Positions 1-7,952 are shown, counted from the first letter of the stretch. The stretch is DNA of 27,368 nucleotides from Negativicoccus succinicivorans (GCF_018373335.1 NZ_JAHAHH010000005.1:1-27368); one strand, 5' to 3'. Translations and numbers: made by a program. Notes: generated from the sequence alone by a model not told the origin.

Positions 1-72
1 GCCGCGCCGAAAAAGAATTCGGAAAGCAATATTAAAGATCGCGTCAACGCGATTCTCGGTCGCAAAAGCTGA
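1..72 (+). CDS. 3' end of an unidentified gene (partial)
   Basis: Frame 1 is open from the window edge and ends with TGA at 70-72. It encodes a 23-residue C-terminus, basic and Ser/Asn-rich, ending in the residues NAILGRKS. A strong hairpin terminator follows 6 bases later, which supports a genuine gene end on this strand. Too little is present to identify a family. Confidence applies to this being a real gene end, not to any function. Confidence 0.55.
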   Translation, partial: AAPKKNSESNIKDRVNAILGRKS

Positions 73-78
73 TCACCA

Positions 79-108
79 AAAAAGCGCTTACCGCAGTAAG
101 CGCTTTTT
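79..108. terminator. Bidirectional intrinsic terminator
   Basis: A perfect 13-bp inverted repeat (79-91 and 96-108) encloses the 4-nt loop CGCA. The arms begin with A-runs and end with T-runs, so the hairpin can terminate the plus-strand gene ending at 72 and the minus-strand operon ending at 117. Confidence 0.85.
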
Positions 109-116
109 GCTTGCTC

Positions 117-965
117 TCATTCGTCTTCCGTCCATTTTTTTACCGTCGCTTGCAACGCGCCGCGAAGCATCAAGCCGTTGCCGAAATCGGATTCCTGCGC
201 CTGCGTCTCGCGCAGCGCGAATTCAATAAATCGTGCCGCTGTCTTCACCGCTTCCGCGAGCGATTCACCGCGCAGCAACGCCGCGAGCAGTACCGCATTG
301 AAATAATCGCCACTGCCGCTGAAATTCGGCGCCAGTCGCGCAAAATCAACAGCGCTCGCATGGCCGTCAGCCGCCCGATAATAAATGGTGCCGCCGTTCG
401 CGTCAGGATTTCCCACACCCGTGATGACGCAAGATCGCGCCCCTAATGCGCATAAACGTTCGAGCCATTGCGGCGCGACGCTTTGCTCGCACGCGGGATC
501 TTCGTCCAAGAGTAACGCCGCTTCCGTCCAATTTGGCGTAATGATATCCGCCATCGGCAAAAGCGTGCGCATTTCCGTGACGAGTTCCCACGGCAATGTG
601 GGATACAAGGCGCCGTTATCCCCCATTACGGGATCCACCAGAATAAACGAACCTTGCGCGCGCCATTTCGGTAATGCGTCCCGCAACAACGCGAATTGTT
701 CCAAACTGCCGAGGCTGTCGATAAAACCGGTCGCCACCGCGGCAAACGTGAAGCCTTGTTTCTCCCAAAGCGGCAAGGTCCGCCGCAAATGTTCCGTCAG
801 CGGAAAATAGTCATAATCCCCGTACTCGAAACTGTGGCTCATCACCGCCGTCAGCAATCCCGACACGGGATAACCGAGCGCGCGCAAAATCGGCTCCAGC
901 ACATTCATATTCGATGTGCCGTGCTCGATATAATCATTAATTAAAAGAACGGGCCATGGCGTCAT
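117..965 (-). CDS. Pyridoxal/pyridoxamine kinase-like protein (PdxK/PdxY type)
   Basis: This 282-residue protein of the ribokinase/PfkB fold probably phosphorylates pyridoxal, pyridoxamine or pyridoxine in the cytoplasmic B6 salvage pathway. The block DPVMGDNGALY near residue 112 is the family signature around the phosphate and substrate site. GSGDYFNAVL near residue 216 matches the GTGD anion-hole motif with the catalytic Asp. The N-terminus (LLINDYIEHGTSNMNVL) is divergent from classical PdxY, so substrate range is uncertain. The start ATG overlaps the stop of the upstream yfbR (ATGA), showing translational coupling. It is the last gene of a six-gene minus-strand operon and is followed by the 79-108 terminator. 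Confidence 0.82.
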   Translation of the reverse strand: MTPWPVLLINDYIEHGTSNMNVLEPILRALGYPVSGLLTAVMSHSFEYGDYDYFPLTEHLRRTLPLWEKQGFTFAAVATGFIDSLGSLEQFALLRDALPKWRAQGSFILVDPVMGDNGALYPTLPWELVTEMRTLLPMADIITPNWTEAALLLDEDPACEQSVAPQWLERLCALGARSCVITGVGNPDANGGTIYYRAADGHASAVDFARLAPNFSGSGDYFNAVLLAALLRGESLAEAVKTAARFIEFALRETQAQESDFGNGLMLRGALQATVKKWTEDE

Positions 966-1561
966 TTTTCTTCCTTCGCGGTCGCGTTGAGCGCGTCCAG
1001 CGTCAGCGTAAAGCTCGGCGCGAACGTCGCGAGAAAATCATGCACTTCCGGTACGGGCGACTCTTCCAATTTTTTACGAATCGTCGCGTACGCTTCATCA
1101 AACTCCGGATTGCCCGCGGTACGTTCCTCGACGCATTTCAAATAAGCGCTGAGCGTATCCGCCGCCTTCGCCAATTCCCACAGGGGAGCTTCTTCCGGCG
1201 TCAAAATATACGCCCGATACGCGTCGCGCAGGTCAGCGGGCAACGTGGCGAATAATTTTTCCACGGCCGCCTGCTCGATCGTGCCGTACATCGCACGAAT
1301 ATCTTCATTAAAATATTTGACCGGTGTCGGCATATCGCCGGTGAACACTTCGCTGACATCATGGTACATGCCGAGAACGGCCGCCCGTTCCGGATCAACG
1401 TGACCGCCGTAACGGACATTGCGAAGTACCGCCAGCATATGCGCGATCATCGCCGTCTGCAAACTGTGCTCCTGAATATTTTCCGGCATCGTATTTTTCA
1501 TCAGGCCCCAACGCTTGATGAATTTCATGCGTGCCAAATACGCAAAAAAGTGACTGTGCAA
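962..1561 (-). CDS. yfbR: 5'-deoxynucleotidase, YfbR-type HD-domain phosphohydrolase
   Basis: The 199-residue protein has the same length as E. coli YfbR, which dephosphorylates deoxyribonucleoside 5'-monophosphates. HD-superfamily metal ligands are visible: His32 in EHSLQ, His67-Asp68 in MYHDVSEVFTGD, and the late Asp in AADTLSAYLK. The Arg17-Trp18 pair that contacts the base in YfbR is also present. The chosen start is TTG at 1561. It is preceded by GGGAG and lies one base after the sixA stop, and only this start restores the conserved N-terminal segment HSHFFAYLARMKF. The gene overlaps the downstream kinase by ATGA. The family role is control of dNMP pools. Confidence 0.9.
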   Translation of the reverse strand: MHSHFFAYLARMKFIKRWGLMKNTMPENIQEHSLQTAMIAHMLAVLRNVRYGGHVDPERAAVLGMYHDVSEVFTGDMPTPVKYFNEDIRAMYGTIEQAAVEKLFATLPADLRDAYRAYILTPEEAPLWELAKAADTLSAYLKCVEERTAGNPEFDEAYATIRKKLEESPVPEVHDFLATFAPSFTLTLDALNATAKEEK

Positions 1562-1562
1562 T

Positions 1563-2054
1563 TTATTTCTCCCACAATAACGGCGTCAAATACGCCACCA
1601 ACTTTGATTTTTTGCCGCGGCGCAAATCGACGACCGCGATGCTGCTTTGTTTGAAGGAAAGACTGACTCCGGTCAGTCCGTACAACCACGCTTCCAAAAA
1701 CGGTTGGTGACTGACGAAGAAGACATGCTCGGGACCGCCGGAGGCCGTCAAATTGATCAGATGATTATCGAGCGGCTCCCAATTGTCACGCGCCAACGCG
1801 TACAACGTTCCGCTCGTCACGTCGGCGGCCGCGCGGCCTTCGCGCAAAGTCCGCGCCAAAATCTCGCCGGTCTGTTGCGTGCGCACCAGCGGACTCAAAT
1901 AAATTCCGACCGCCTGATCCGGCAGCATTTCCTTCAGGTGGCGTCCCATCTTTTCCGTTTCCGCGATGCCTTCATCGGTCAACGAGCGATGAAAATTATC
2001 CAACGTCGCCCGTTCTTTGACGGCATGACCATGGCGCATCAAATACAAACGCAT
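1563..2054 (-). CDS. sixA: SixA-like histidine phosphatase
   Basis: This 163-residue protein is a short branch of the histidine phosphatase (phosphoglycerate mutase-like) superfamily. The N-terminal LMRHGHA contains the catalytic RHG triad with His8 as the phospho-acceptor. Arg58 in SPLVRTQQT and His116 in FVSHQPFLE complete the active-site pocket. In E. coli SixA dephosphorylates phosphohistidine in the nitrogen phosphotransferase or ArcB systems; the substrate here is unknown. It starts with ATG 2 bases after the arsR stop, where the end of arsR supplies the GAGGAG ribosome site, so translation is coupled. It could act on another phosphorylated small molecule or protein. Confidence 0.82.
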   Translation of the reverse strand: MRLYLMRHGHAVKERATLDNFHRSLTDEGIAETEKMGRHLKEMLPDQAVGIYLSPLVRTQQTGEILARTLREGRAAADVTSGTLYALARDNWEPLDNHLINLTASGGPEHVFFVSHQPFLEAWLYGLTGVSLSFKQSSIAVVDLRRGKKSKLVAYLTPLLWEK

Positions 2055-2056
2055 GG

Positions 2057-2425
2057 TTACTCCTCTCCCCGATGCGCGGCATGGTTGAGGCCCTGCTCAA
2101 GCAAATGCACCACGTGCGCGTCATCCAAAAAATAGCAGGCATTTTTACCGATTTTACGGAAATCCACCAAGTGCGCCTGGCGAAGAATGCGCAGCTGGTG
2201 ACTGACCGCGGACGCTTCCATATCAATTGCTTCCGCCAGTTCGTTCACGCAACATTCGCCTTGCCAAAGCACACGCAAAATTTTCAGCCGTGTCGGCTCG
2301 CCGAGCACTTTAAAAATATCCGCCAACCGCAGTAACAGGCGGCGTTTTTCTTCCGTATCCAACGTGCCCGCCAGCCAAGCCGCGGCCTCGTGCGACAATC
2401 CGTCCGTACTTGTATTCACTTTCAC
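2057..2425 (-). CDS. ArsR/SmtB-family metal-sensing repressor with alpha-5 zinc site
   Basis: A 122-residue winged-helix regulator. The segment from about residue 35 to 100 (LADIFKVLGEPTRLKILRVL, then NELAEAIDMEASAVSHQLRILRQAHLV) is the ArsR DNA-binding core. The C-terminal helix carries Asp102, His104, His115 and His118 with spacing D-x-H-x10-H-x2-H. That is the spacing of the alpha-5 Zn(II)/Co(II) site of CzrA, so a zinc or cobalt sensor is likely. The pair CC in GECCVNELA lies where CadC-like sensors have an alpha-3 cysteine site. The start is GTG at 2425, overlapping the upstream stop as GTGA and preceded by AAGGAG ten bases away. Longer starts would run far inside the upstream gene. Confidence 0.88.
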   Translation of the reverse strand: MKVNTSTDGLSHEAAAWLAGTLDTEEKRRLLLRLADIFKVLGEPTRLKILRVLWQGECCVNELAEAIDMEASAVSHQLRILRQAHLVDFRKIGKNACYFLDDAHVVHLLEQGLNHAAHRGEE

Positions 2426-3171
2426 GCTTTCTTTGCTCCTTCTGTGGTCGGCGTAATTTCGACGGTCGCCGGCGCCGCGCTCGTCTGATACCAACCTGAA
2501 AGCGGATGTCCGTCCACATACACTTCCGTGATCACGCCGTGACCATCCGCCAATTTAAATTCCGCGATGATTTCATGCCGCGGCACGGAGATCGGTTCAG
2601 CGACGGCTTTATGTCGGGCGATTTCCGCACGCATATCCGCCGCTTCCGGTGATGCTTCCGCGCGCGCCAGCTCCGCTTCTTTTTGCTCCACCTGTTCCGG
2701 TGTCAACGGATCAAACGCCATGAATTCATCCCATGGCAGATCCTGTAATTGGTAACCCGGTAAATAGAAACGCATGAACGGGATGGGGAAGGATACCACG
2801 CCATTGTCCACGCCCCAAGCGATCGTTTTGATATAGTCGCCTTGCGCCGGTTTCTTCAGATCCGCGCCTTTCACCATCAGCATACCGTTTTTATCATGCG
2901 CCACGGCGACGTAAATCGTTTCCTGATACTCCGGTAAGTTTTCACCGAGCCATTTGGCTCTGCTCAACGGTTCCGCCACAAAGGGATCGATATTTTCCCG
3001 TAAACGGATATCGACATAATCAACACGCGTGCCGGCGATAATCGCGGGCGATTGGTACGTAATCCCGCTGTTCAATACTTCTTCAAACTGACTGCGCTCG
3101 CTGAAGATGACCCCCAACTGCACCAGCGCGAGGATGAGAAACGCGAGCAGGTATTTCCATTTGGTCGCCAT
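2422..3171 (-). CDS. GDYXXLXY-domain membrane-anchored protein
   Basis: The 249-residue protein has one N-terminal hydrophobic segment (residues 6-23, YLLAFLILALVQLGVIFS) and a long extracytoplasmic region. The sequence QGDYIKTIAWG near residue 131 corresponds to the GDYxxLxY signature, with variant downstream residues. Proteins of this family are typically encoded beside DUF2157 membrane proteins, exactly as here: the ATG directly abuts the TAA of the DUF2157 gene and has a clear AGGAGG. A charged Glu/Ala-rich helix (about residues 155-195) precedes a beta-rich C-terminus. Function is unknown; a two-component envelope complex with DUF2157 is inferred from the neighbourhood only. Confidence 0.78.
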   Translation of the reverse strand: MATKWKYLLAFLILALVQLGVIFSERSQFEEVLNSGITYQSPAIIAGTRVDYVDIRLRENIDPFVAEPLSRAKWLGENLPEYQETIYVAVAHDKNGMLMVKGADLKKPAQGDYIKTIAWGVDNGVVSFPIPFMRFYLPGYQLQDLPWDEFMAFDPLTPEQVEQKEAELARAEASPEAADMRAEIARHKAVAEPISVPRHEIIAEFKLADGHGVITEVYVDGHPLSGWYQTSAAPATVEITPTTEGAKKA

Positions 3172-4707
3172 TTATTTATCCTCCTCTTGCTTGTCGCTGT
3201 GCCAGGTCGGTCGCGGCGGTAATGACGGCATTTGCGGCGGACGACGCGGCGGTAATGCCGTCTGCGAAGTCCGCTCTTTCGTTGCCGTCTGCTCGTCAGC
3301 TGCCGGCGGCGTCACCGAGCCGCGCACGCGCGGCGGCCGCACCGATGTTGCCGAATGATCCTGCGCAGGCGTACTGCGTCGAGCCGCTTCCTGCCGACGA
3401 GCGCGACGCACACGTTGATTTGTGTGTTCCCGCTGCTTGCGTTGCCATGTGGCCATTGCCAAATGCCCCGCCAAAATCAACACGCCCATCACGATAAATG
3501 CCGTGCCGCGCTGCAGCAAGGTGAACGACTCATCGCCGAGCCGCACCACAATAAAGAGCGCGAGCAAAAACAGCGCGCCGTCCGTACGCCAAAGAGAACT
3601 GCGGCGCAAGCCGTTGACCAATAACGCGGCAACACCGCCCAAATAGTAAATCATAAAGACAATGGCTAAAAATGTATAGCCGTAACCGAGTGCTGCAATA
3701 AAAGTCGCCAGCGTCACGCACAACGGCACGGCCGCGACCGTGACCAGCGTATACTCGCGACGCAGCATCAGGCGCCAGCAAAGCACGCCGGTGGCAAATA
3801 ACAGCAATACCAACACAACGATGGGCAACACCTGCGGTATCGCGCGGGATATATCCACCCACAGCGAGCGTTGCGTGGCCAGCAGCACGCATACCGCCAA
3901 CGCGCCGCCGCCCAATACGCGAAACGGCATGCCCCAGCCGGTTTGTTTGCCGACCATCGCCCCGACGAGAAACGTAAACGCGGCAATGATCGTGGCGAGC
4001 GCCAAGCTGACAACCGCGACATCCGCCAACGCCACCAGCGCGGCGTAGAAAATCGTCAACGCATACATCCAGCTGAAAATCAGCAACGAAAGTTCCCGGA
4101 AACCGTCGCGATACAAAATGTAAAAATACGGTGCGGCGAGCGCCAGCCAAACCCATACCTGCTGCGCGCCGAGCCACGCGTTCGTGACGCCTAAAGAACT
4201 CACAAATACGCCCGTCAAAATCAGATAGATCGACGCTAATGCCGTCGAGCGCACAATGTACACCGCGGGCAAGAGCAGCGCAAGCGACCAAATCGCCCAC
4301 GCGATCTGATTCCACTCCGATAATTGGTAAATATCGCCCGCGAGCTGCAACGCTCCGGGAATCGCAATCCCCAAAAACGCGCCGGCCGCCTCGCGCCAAG
4401 CGATCGACTTCGGCTCGAGTAGCAACACGGCCGCCACCGCCAACTGCGCTGCTACCGCCAGCGCGATTACCCAGTTGAAGCGCACGCTGTGCGCAAGCGC
4501 GTACCATTGGTCCGATAAAATCAGCAGCGCGCCGAACGCGACCAAGACCGCCGCGAGCACCAGCCAAATAATCCGGCCCCAGCGCAGACCCGGCGCCGCT
4601 ACTTCACCGTAGCGGGCGCGCAAACGATCGGCCGCCTCCGGTGTCAAAATCCCTTCGCTTACCCATTTGGGAAGCTCTTCATATAGCCAGCGAATACGTT
4701 GCTCCAT
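3172..4707 (-). CDS. DUF2157 polytopic membrane protein with Arg/Pro-rich tail
   Basis: This 511-residue protein begins with a cytoplasmic helical segment (RIRWLYEELPKWVSEGILT followed by AADRLRARYG) typical of DUF2157, followed by about a dozen hydrophobic helices between residues 45 and 415. The last 85-90 residues are unlike the rest: strongly basic, then Pro/Ser/Thr-rich (RVRRARRQEAARR, later PPRRPPQMPSLPPRP), apparently disordered and probably cytoplasmic. Function is unknown. The ATG at 4707 is preferred over the upstream TTG because GGGGGA sits 5 bases before it. It is the first gene of the operon running to the kinase. No clear promoter was identified in the 25 bases between it and the upstream terminator. 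Confidence 0.82.
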   Translation of the reverse strand: MEQRIRWLYEELPKWVSEGILTPEAADRLRARYGEVAAPGLRWGRIIWLVLAAVLVAFGALLILSDQWYALAHSVRFNWVIALAVAAQLAVAAVLLLEPKSIAWREAAGAFLGIAIPGALQLAGDIYQLSEWNQIAWAIWSLALLLPAVYIVRSTALASIYLILTGVFVSSLGVTNAWLGAQQVWVWLALAAPYFYILYRDGFRELSLLIFSWMYALTIFYAALVALADVAVVSLALATIIAAFTFLVGAMVGKQTGWGMPFRVLGGGALAVCVLLATQRSLWVDISRAIPQVLPIVVLVLLLFATGVLCWRLMLRREYTLVTVAAVPLCVTLATFIAALGYGYTFLAIVFMIYYLGGVAALLVNGLRRSSLWRTDGALFLLALFIVVRLGDESFTLLQRGTAFIVMGVLILAGHLAMATWQRKQREHTNQRVRRARRQEAARRSTPAQDHSATSVRPPRVRGSVTPPAADEQTATKERTSQTALPPRRPPQMPSLPPRPTWHSDKQEEDK

Positions 4708-4732
4708 AGGATCCCCCAAGTATTCTTTCTAC

Positions 4733-4763
4733 TAAAAAAACGGACGGTTGCCCGTCCGCTTTT
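4733..4763 (-). terminator. Intrinsic terminator of the usp gene at 4764
   Basis: Read on the minus strand, CGGACGG and CCGTCCG form a 7-bp stem with a GCAA (GNRA) tetraloop, followed by a run of seven T. It lies directly after the usp stop codon and separates it from the DUF2157 operon. Confidence 0.85.
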
Positions 4764-5210
4764 TTATTTTACAATCAAAACCGGGCATTTCGCGTGGCTG
4801 ACGATGTAACTCGAAACCGAGCCCATGAAAATGCCTTTCAGCGGCCCTAAGCCGCGGCTTCCCATGACGATCAAGTCCACGTTGTATTTTTCGGCGATCG
4901 CGGACAAAGTCGGTCCGGGAGAACCTACTTCAAAAATGGTCTTGACCGGAATATCCGCCGGCACCATACGAACCAATTTTTCCAGAATCTCTTTCCCCTT
5001 GTTTTCCAGATCCTCGGCCATCTGTTCACTGACATACCCGGAGCCGCTGGGAATTTGATCAAATCCTGAAATCACCGATACCACATTCGCCACATGGCAA
5101 ATCAAGAGTGTGCCGCCGGACAATTTCACCAGCTCGATGGCGTGCTGTAACGCGCGCACGCCGTTTTCCGAGCCGTCAGCCGGTAACAACACTTCATTAA
5201 AATGGATCAT
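4764..5210 (-). CDS. Universal stress protein (UspA family), copy 1
   Basis: A 148-residue single-domain Usp. The N-terminal strand EVLLPADGSENG carries the conserved Asp that contacts ATP. The C-terminal GSRGLGPLKGIFMGSVSSY fits the G-x2-G-x9-G-(S/T) ATP-binding motif, so this copy is predicted to be an ATP-binding Usp of the MJ0577 type. The start is ATG at 5210, with AAGGGG eight bases upstream; an in-frame GTG six codons earlier has no ribosome site. The gap upstream carries its own extended -10 promoter, so it can be expressed separately from the other two usp genes. The physiological trigger is unknown. Confidence 0.92.
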   Translation of the reverse strand: MIHFNEVLLPADGSENGVRALQHAIELVKLSGGTLLICHVANVVSVISGFDQIPSGSGYVSEQMAEDLENKGKEILEKLVRMVPADIPVKTIFEVGSPGPTLSAIAEKYNVDLIVMGSRGLGPLKGIFMGSVSSYIVSHAKCPVLIVK

Positions 5211-5223
5211 AGTCCGCACCCCT

Positions 5224-5278
5224 TCCACCGTTTCATGCGTTGATTAGTTTTACTCATTATAACACAGCTCACGGTGGA
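5224..5278 (-). promoter_or_regulatory. Promoter of usp copy 1 framed by an inverted repeat
   Basis: On the minus strand TGTTATAAT at 5264-5256 is a perfect -10 with the TGn extension; no good -35 is seen. The 8-mer TCCACCGT (5224-5231) and its complement ACGGTGGA (5271-5278) flank it symmetrically and could be paired operator half-sites, or simply the base of a hairpin. Confidence 0.5.
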
Positions 5279-5284
5279 CGGCGT

Positions 5285-5782
5285 TTATTTCACTACTAAA
5301 ACAGGACGCGTAGCATGCTGCAATACGTATTGCGATGCCGCTCCCAAAACCAAACCTTTGACGGATCCCAAACCGCGACTGCCGATCACGATCAAATCGG
5401 CGTCTAGTTCATCCGCCACCGTTAAAATCGTTTCCCGTACATCGCCGACAGCGAAAAACATGCGCAGCGGAATATCTTGCGGGAGCGTCGCCGCTTCACG
5501 GCGCAAACCTTCGCGAACCTGCTCCATTTGATGCTCCGGCAAACCCGGTGCGGCGTGTTCTTCCGCATCCGGCGTACGGCTTACTTCCACCACGCCGGAA
5601 TACAAACGCTCTCCGGCGCCCCGTCCGATCAGATTACCCGCGTACAACCGGTCTTCCAGCACGGTCAACAACTGCAACTCCGCGCCGAATTTCGCCGCTA
5701 ATTGCGCGGCTTCATGGAGTGCCCGACGAGCGTTTTCAGAACCGTCCGTTGGCACAAGAATACGTTGCCAAGAACTTTTCAT
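5285..5782 (-). CDS. Universal stress protein (UspA family), copy 2
   Basis: The 165-residue protein starts with KSSWQRILVPTDGSENARRA, which has the conserved ATP-contacting Asp. Compared with its neighbours it has a longer loop (about residues 48-85, AGNLIGRGAGERL region). Its C-terminal ATP motif is altered: GSRGLGSVKGLVLGAASQY has Ala where the family has Ser or Thr after the last Gly, so nucleotide binding may be weaker or different. The second ATG (5782) is chosen because GGAGG is seven bases upstream; the first ATG is too close to it. It lies 13 bases after copy 3 and is probably co-transcribed with it. Confidence 0.9.
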   Translation of the reverse strand: MKSSWQRILVPTDGSENARRALHEAAQLAAKFGAELQLLTVLEDRLYAGNLIGRGAGERLYSGVVEVSRTPDAEEHAAPGLPEHQMEQVREGLRREAATLPQDIPLRMFFAVGDVRETILTVADELDADLIVIGSRGLGSVKGLVLGAASQYVLQHATRPVLVVK

Positions 5783-5795
5783 TGTCATCCCTCCG

Positions 5796-6281
5796 TCACT
5801 GTTTGATAACTAATACCGGCACCTTCGCGTGTTTCACCACGTAGGAAGAAACCGAACCGACCAACATGCTCGCCAGTGTTCCCATGCCGCGGCTGCCCAT
5901 AACGATCAGATCCGCCTTATATGTATCCGCCATCTTGAGAAGATCTTCCCGCGGCGATCCGACCGTATACGCGATTTCGTAATCGATTCCCGCCGGTACA
6001 TGATCTTTCGCCGCCGCCAAAATCCGGCGACCGAATTCCCGCTGGTAATCCGTTGTTTCTTTCAATTTGGCTTCCGTATCCGGCTTGTAATCGACGCGCT
6101 CATCCGCTTCCTTACGATTACGCGGCGGTTCAAACCAAGCCGTCGTGAAGTACTGGATATCCATGATGTGTGTAAGAATCAACCGACTGCCGAATTTTTC
6201 CGCCAGGTCCACTGCGGCCTCCAATGCAAACCGGGCGTGATCCGATCCGTCCAGCGCCACCAGAATCGTTTGATATCTCAT
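5796..6281 (-). CDS. Universal stress protein (UspA family), copy 3
   Basis: A 161-residue Usp beginning MRYQTILVALDGSDHARFAL. It ends with GSRGMGTLASMLVGSVSSY, an intact G-x2-G-x9-G-S nucleotide-binding motif. A basic/acidic insert near residues 50-75 (FEPPRNRKEADERVDY) distinguishes it from copies 1 and 2. The start at 6281 has GAAGGAGGG six bases upstream; the frame is open further upstream but crosses the promoter. It is the first gene of the usp3-usp2 pair. All three copies share strand and domain length, consistent with old local duplication, though they are clearly diverged. Confidence 0.92.
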   Translation of the reverse strand: MRYQTILVALDGSDHARFALEAAVDLAEKFGSRLILTHIMDIQYFTTAWFEPPRNRKEADERVDYKPDTEAKLKETTDYQREFGRRILAAAKDHVPAGIDYEIAYTVGSPREDLLKMADTYKADLIVMGSRGMGTLASMLVGSVSSYVVKHAKVPVLVIKQ

Positions 6282-6324
6282 TGCTATCCCTCCTTCATAT
6301 AAATTTAATAACCTTTCTCTTTTC

Positions 6325-6353
6325 ATCATATAGCGGTCCGGGTGGAACGTCAA
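6325..6353 (-). promoter_or_regulatory. Sigma-70-type promoter of the usp3-usp2 pair
   Basis: Minus strand: TTGACG (6353-6348), 17-base spacer, TATGAT (6330-6325). Predicted transcription start is near 6318, giving a leader of about 37 bases before the ATG at 6281. Confidence 0.75.
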
Positions 6354-6513
6354 GCCGAGCAAGCGCGGACATACATCGGCGCGTTGCGCAACAATAGTCG
6401 TTTTTATTTTACTTGCATGTAAAATTTTTCTTTACCTTGACACAAACCCGTTCGGAAATTGACGACAGCGCTCTATGCTTAAAGCGTGAAACAAAAGGAG
6501 GAATATCAGAAAC

Positions 6514-7857
6514 ATGATGAAACGTACTTTTTTATGGAGCGCGGTTGCGCTCAGTTTGCTCGCCGGCAGCGTTGCATTCGCCGCGCCGACGCCCGCCATT
6601 GATCGTTATACCGTAGAACTGCCCGCTCACGAATATCTCACCGCGCCGGGTCAAACGAAACATGCCATCCCCCTCGGCTATGGTTCGGCATTGACCTACA
6701 AAGAAACGACTCGTGACGGCGCCATTGAATTCTACGGCGTCACGGATCGCGGCCCGAACTTGGACAGCGTGCAATATCGCGACGGCGATCAAAAGCTCAG
6801 CAGTAAAATTTTCCCCATCCCCGATTACGCGCCGCGCATCGGCATCATTCGCGTCAAAGACGGGAAAGCGACGGTCGTTTCATCATTTTCTTTGAAAAAT
6901 AAAGCAGGCCAAGATATCAGCGGTCGTCCGATACCGCAAGGTGCTCTTGGTAATACCGGCGAAATCGGCTTGGATCTGCAGTTCCGGCCGCTCGCCTATG
7001 ACAAAAACGGTTTGGATCCGGAAGGACTTGCCGTCGATGCGCAAGGTCACTTCTGGCTGACCGATGAATACGGCCCGTTCCTTATCGAATACGACAGACA
7101 GGGCCGCGAACTTCGCCGCTTTGCTCCGGGCCAAGGCTTACCGAAAATTTTACAGGAACGTCAACCCAACCGCGGCGCGGAAGGTTTGGCGATCACTCCC
7201 GCCGGTAAATTAATGGTGATGATGCAGAGCACGCTCAACGTCGGCGGCAAAACGAAAAACATCGCCAACTTTACCCGCCTCGTTCTCGTCGATCCGAAAT
7301 CGGGCGACGTCAAAACATACGCGTACCCGATCACGCCCGGCTCTTATAAAAAGAACTCCGCGATGAAACTCGGCGACATCGCCGCCATCAATGATCACCA
7401 ATTCCTGGTCATTGAGCAGGGCAAAGACGCGCAGGGAACGATGCAAAACCGCATCTACAAAATCGATATCGCGAAAGCGACCGATATTACCGACATGACG
7501 TCCGGTCAGAACGCGCTGGAAGCGGATCAAGACGCGCTCGGAAAACTTTTCCAACCGGTGCAAAAAGATCTTTTCCTTGATCTCCGTCAGCATGGCTGGA
7601 CGGTGGAAAAAGCGGAAGGCATCGTGCTTTTACCGGATAAAAAGACGCTCGCGATTGCAAACGACAATGACTTCGGTATCGCCCTCAAAATCGAAGGCGC
7701 AGCCGCCGGTCAAGATGATATTACGGAATATACTTACGATGCTGAACAACGAATTCTTCGCGGCGCCAACGGCACGCCGACCCGTATTCGGGCGACGATG
7801 ACCGAAGGCCCTGACCCCTCGGTGTTGTGGCTGATCCACCTGCCGCAACCGCTTTGA
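6514..7857 (+). CDS. Secreted esterase-like/phytase-like beta-propeller protein
   Basis: This 447-residue protein starts with a signal peptide (basic MMKR, hydrophobic core LWSAVALSLLAGSVAF, likely cleavage after AFA). The mature part fits the esterase-like activity of phytase family: conserved stretches include DPEGLAVDAQGHFWLTDEYG (about residues 168-187), NRGAEGLAITPAGK, and KAEGIVLLPDKKTLAIANDND near residue 370, spaced as propeller blades. The family is periplasmic or exported and has been linked to phosphoester or ester hydrolysis, but real substrates are rarely known. The ATG at 6514 follows AAAGGAGG by 12 bases. It is monocistronic, divergent from usp3. A TTGACA at 6437-6442 lacks a matching -10, so its promoter was not assigned. 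Confidence 0.85.
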   Translation: MMKRTFLWSAVALSLLAGSVAFAAPTPAIDRYTVELPAHEYLTAPGQTKHAIPLGYGSALTYKETTRDGAIEFYGVTDRGPNLDSVQYRDGDQKLSSKIFPIPDYAPRIGIIRVKDGKATVVSSFSLKNKAGQDISGRPIPQGALGNTGEIGLDLQFRPLAYDKNGLDPEGLAVDAQGHFWLTDEYGPFLIEYDRQGRELRRFAPGQGLPKILQERQPNRGAEGLAITPAGKLMVMMQSTLNVGGKTKNIANFTRLVLVDPKSGDVKTYAYPITPGSYKKNSAMKLGDIAAINDHQFLVIEQGKDAQGTMQNRIYKIDIAKATDITDMTSGQNALEADQDALGKLFQPVQKDLFLDLRQHGWTVEKAEGIVLLPDKKTLAIANDNDFGIALKIEGAAAGQDDITEYTYDAEQRILRGANGTPTRIRATMTEGPDPSVLWLIHLPQPL

Positions 7858-7880
7858 TATTCAGGCGCTCCCTTGAAAGC

Positions 7881-7912
7881 CCGGCCGCGCGGAATCAACA
7901 CCGCGCGGCCGG
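7881..7912 (+). terminator. GC-rich hairpin after the esterase-like gene
   Basis: Perfect 12-bp stem CCGGCCGCGCGG / CCGCGCGGCCGG with an 8-nt loop, 24 bases after the stop codon. There is no T-run behind it, so it may stabilise mRNA or act together with the next hairpin. Confidence 0.5.
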
Positions 7913-7952
7913 ATTGCTATCTACGCGCATTCCCCTTTCTTTCTCCTTTTCT

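Noticed and set aside
3530..4567. 345-codon minus-strand frame within the DUF2157 gene
   Set aside because: It is in a different frame from the membrane protein, very rich in Arg/Gly/Ala, and has no ribosome site; a shadow.
6437..6487. TTGACA and TTGACG boxes upstream of the esterase-like gene as a promoter
   Set aside because: Neither has a -10-like hexamer at 16-18 bases; TATGCT at 6474-6479 pairs only with a poor -35, so no promoter was assigned.
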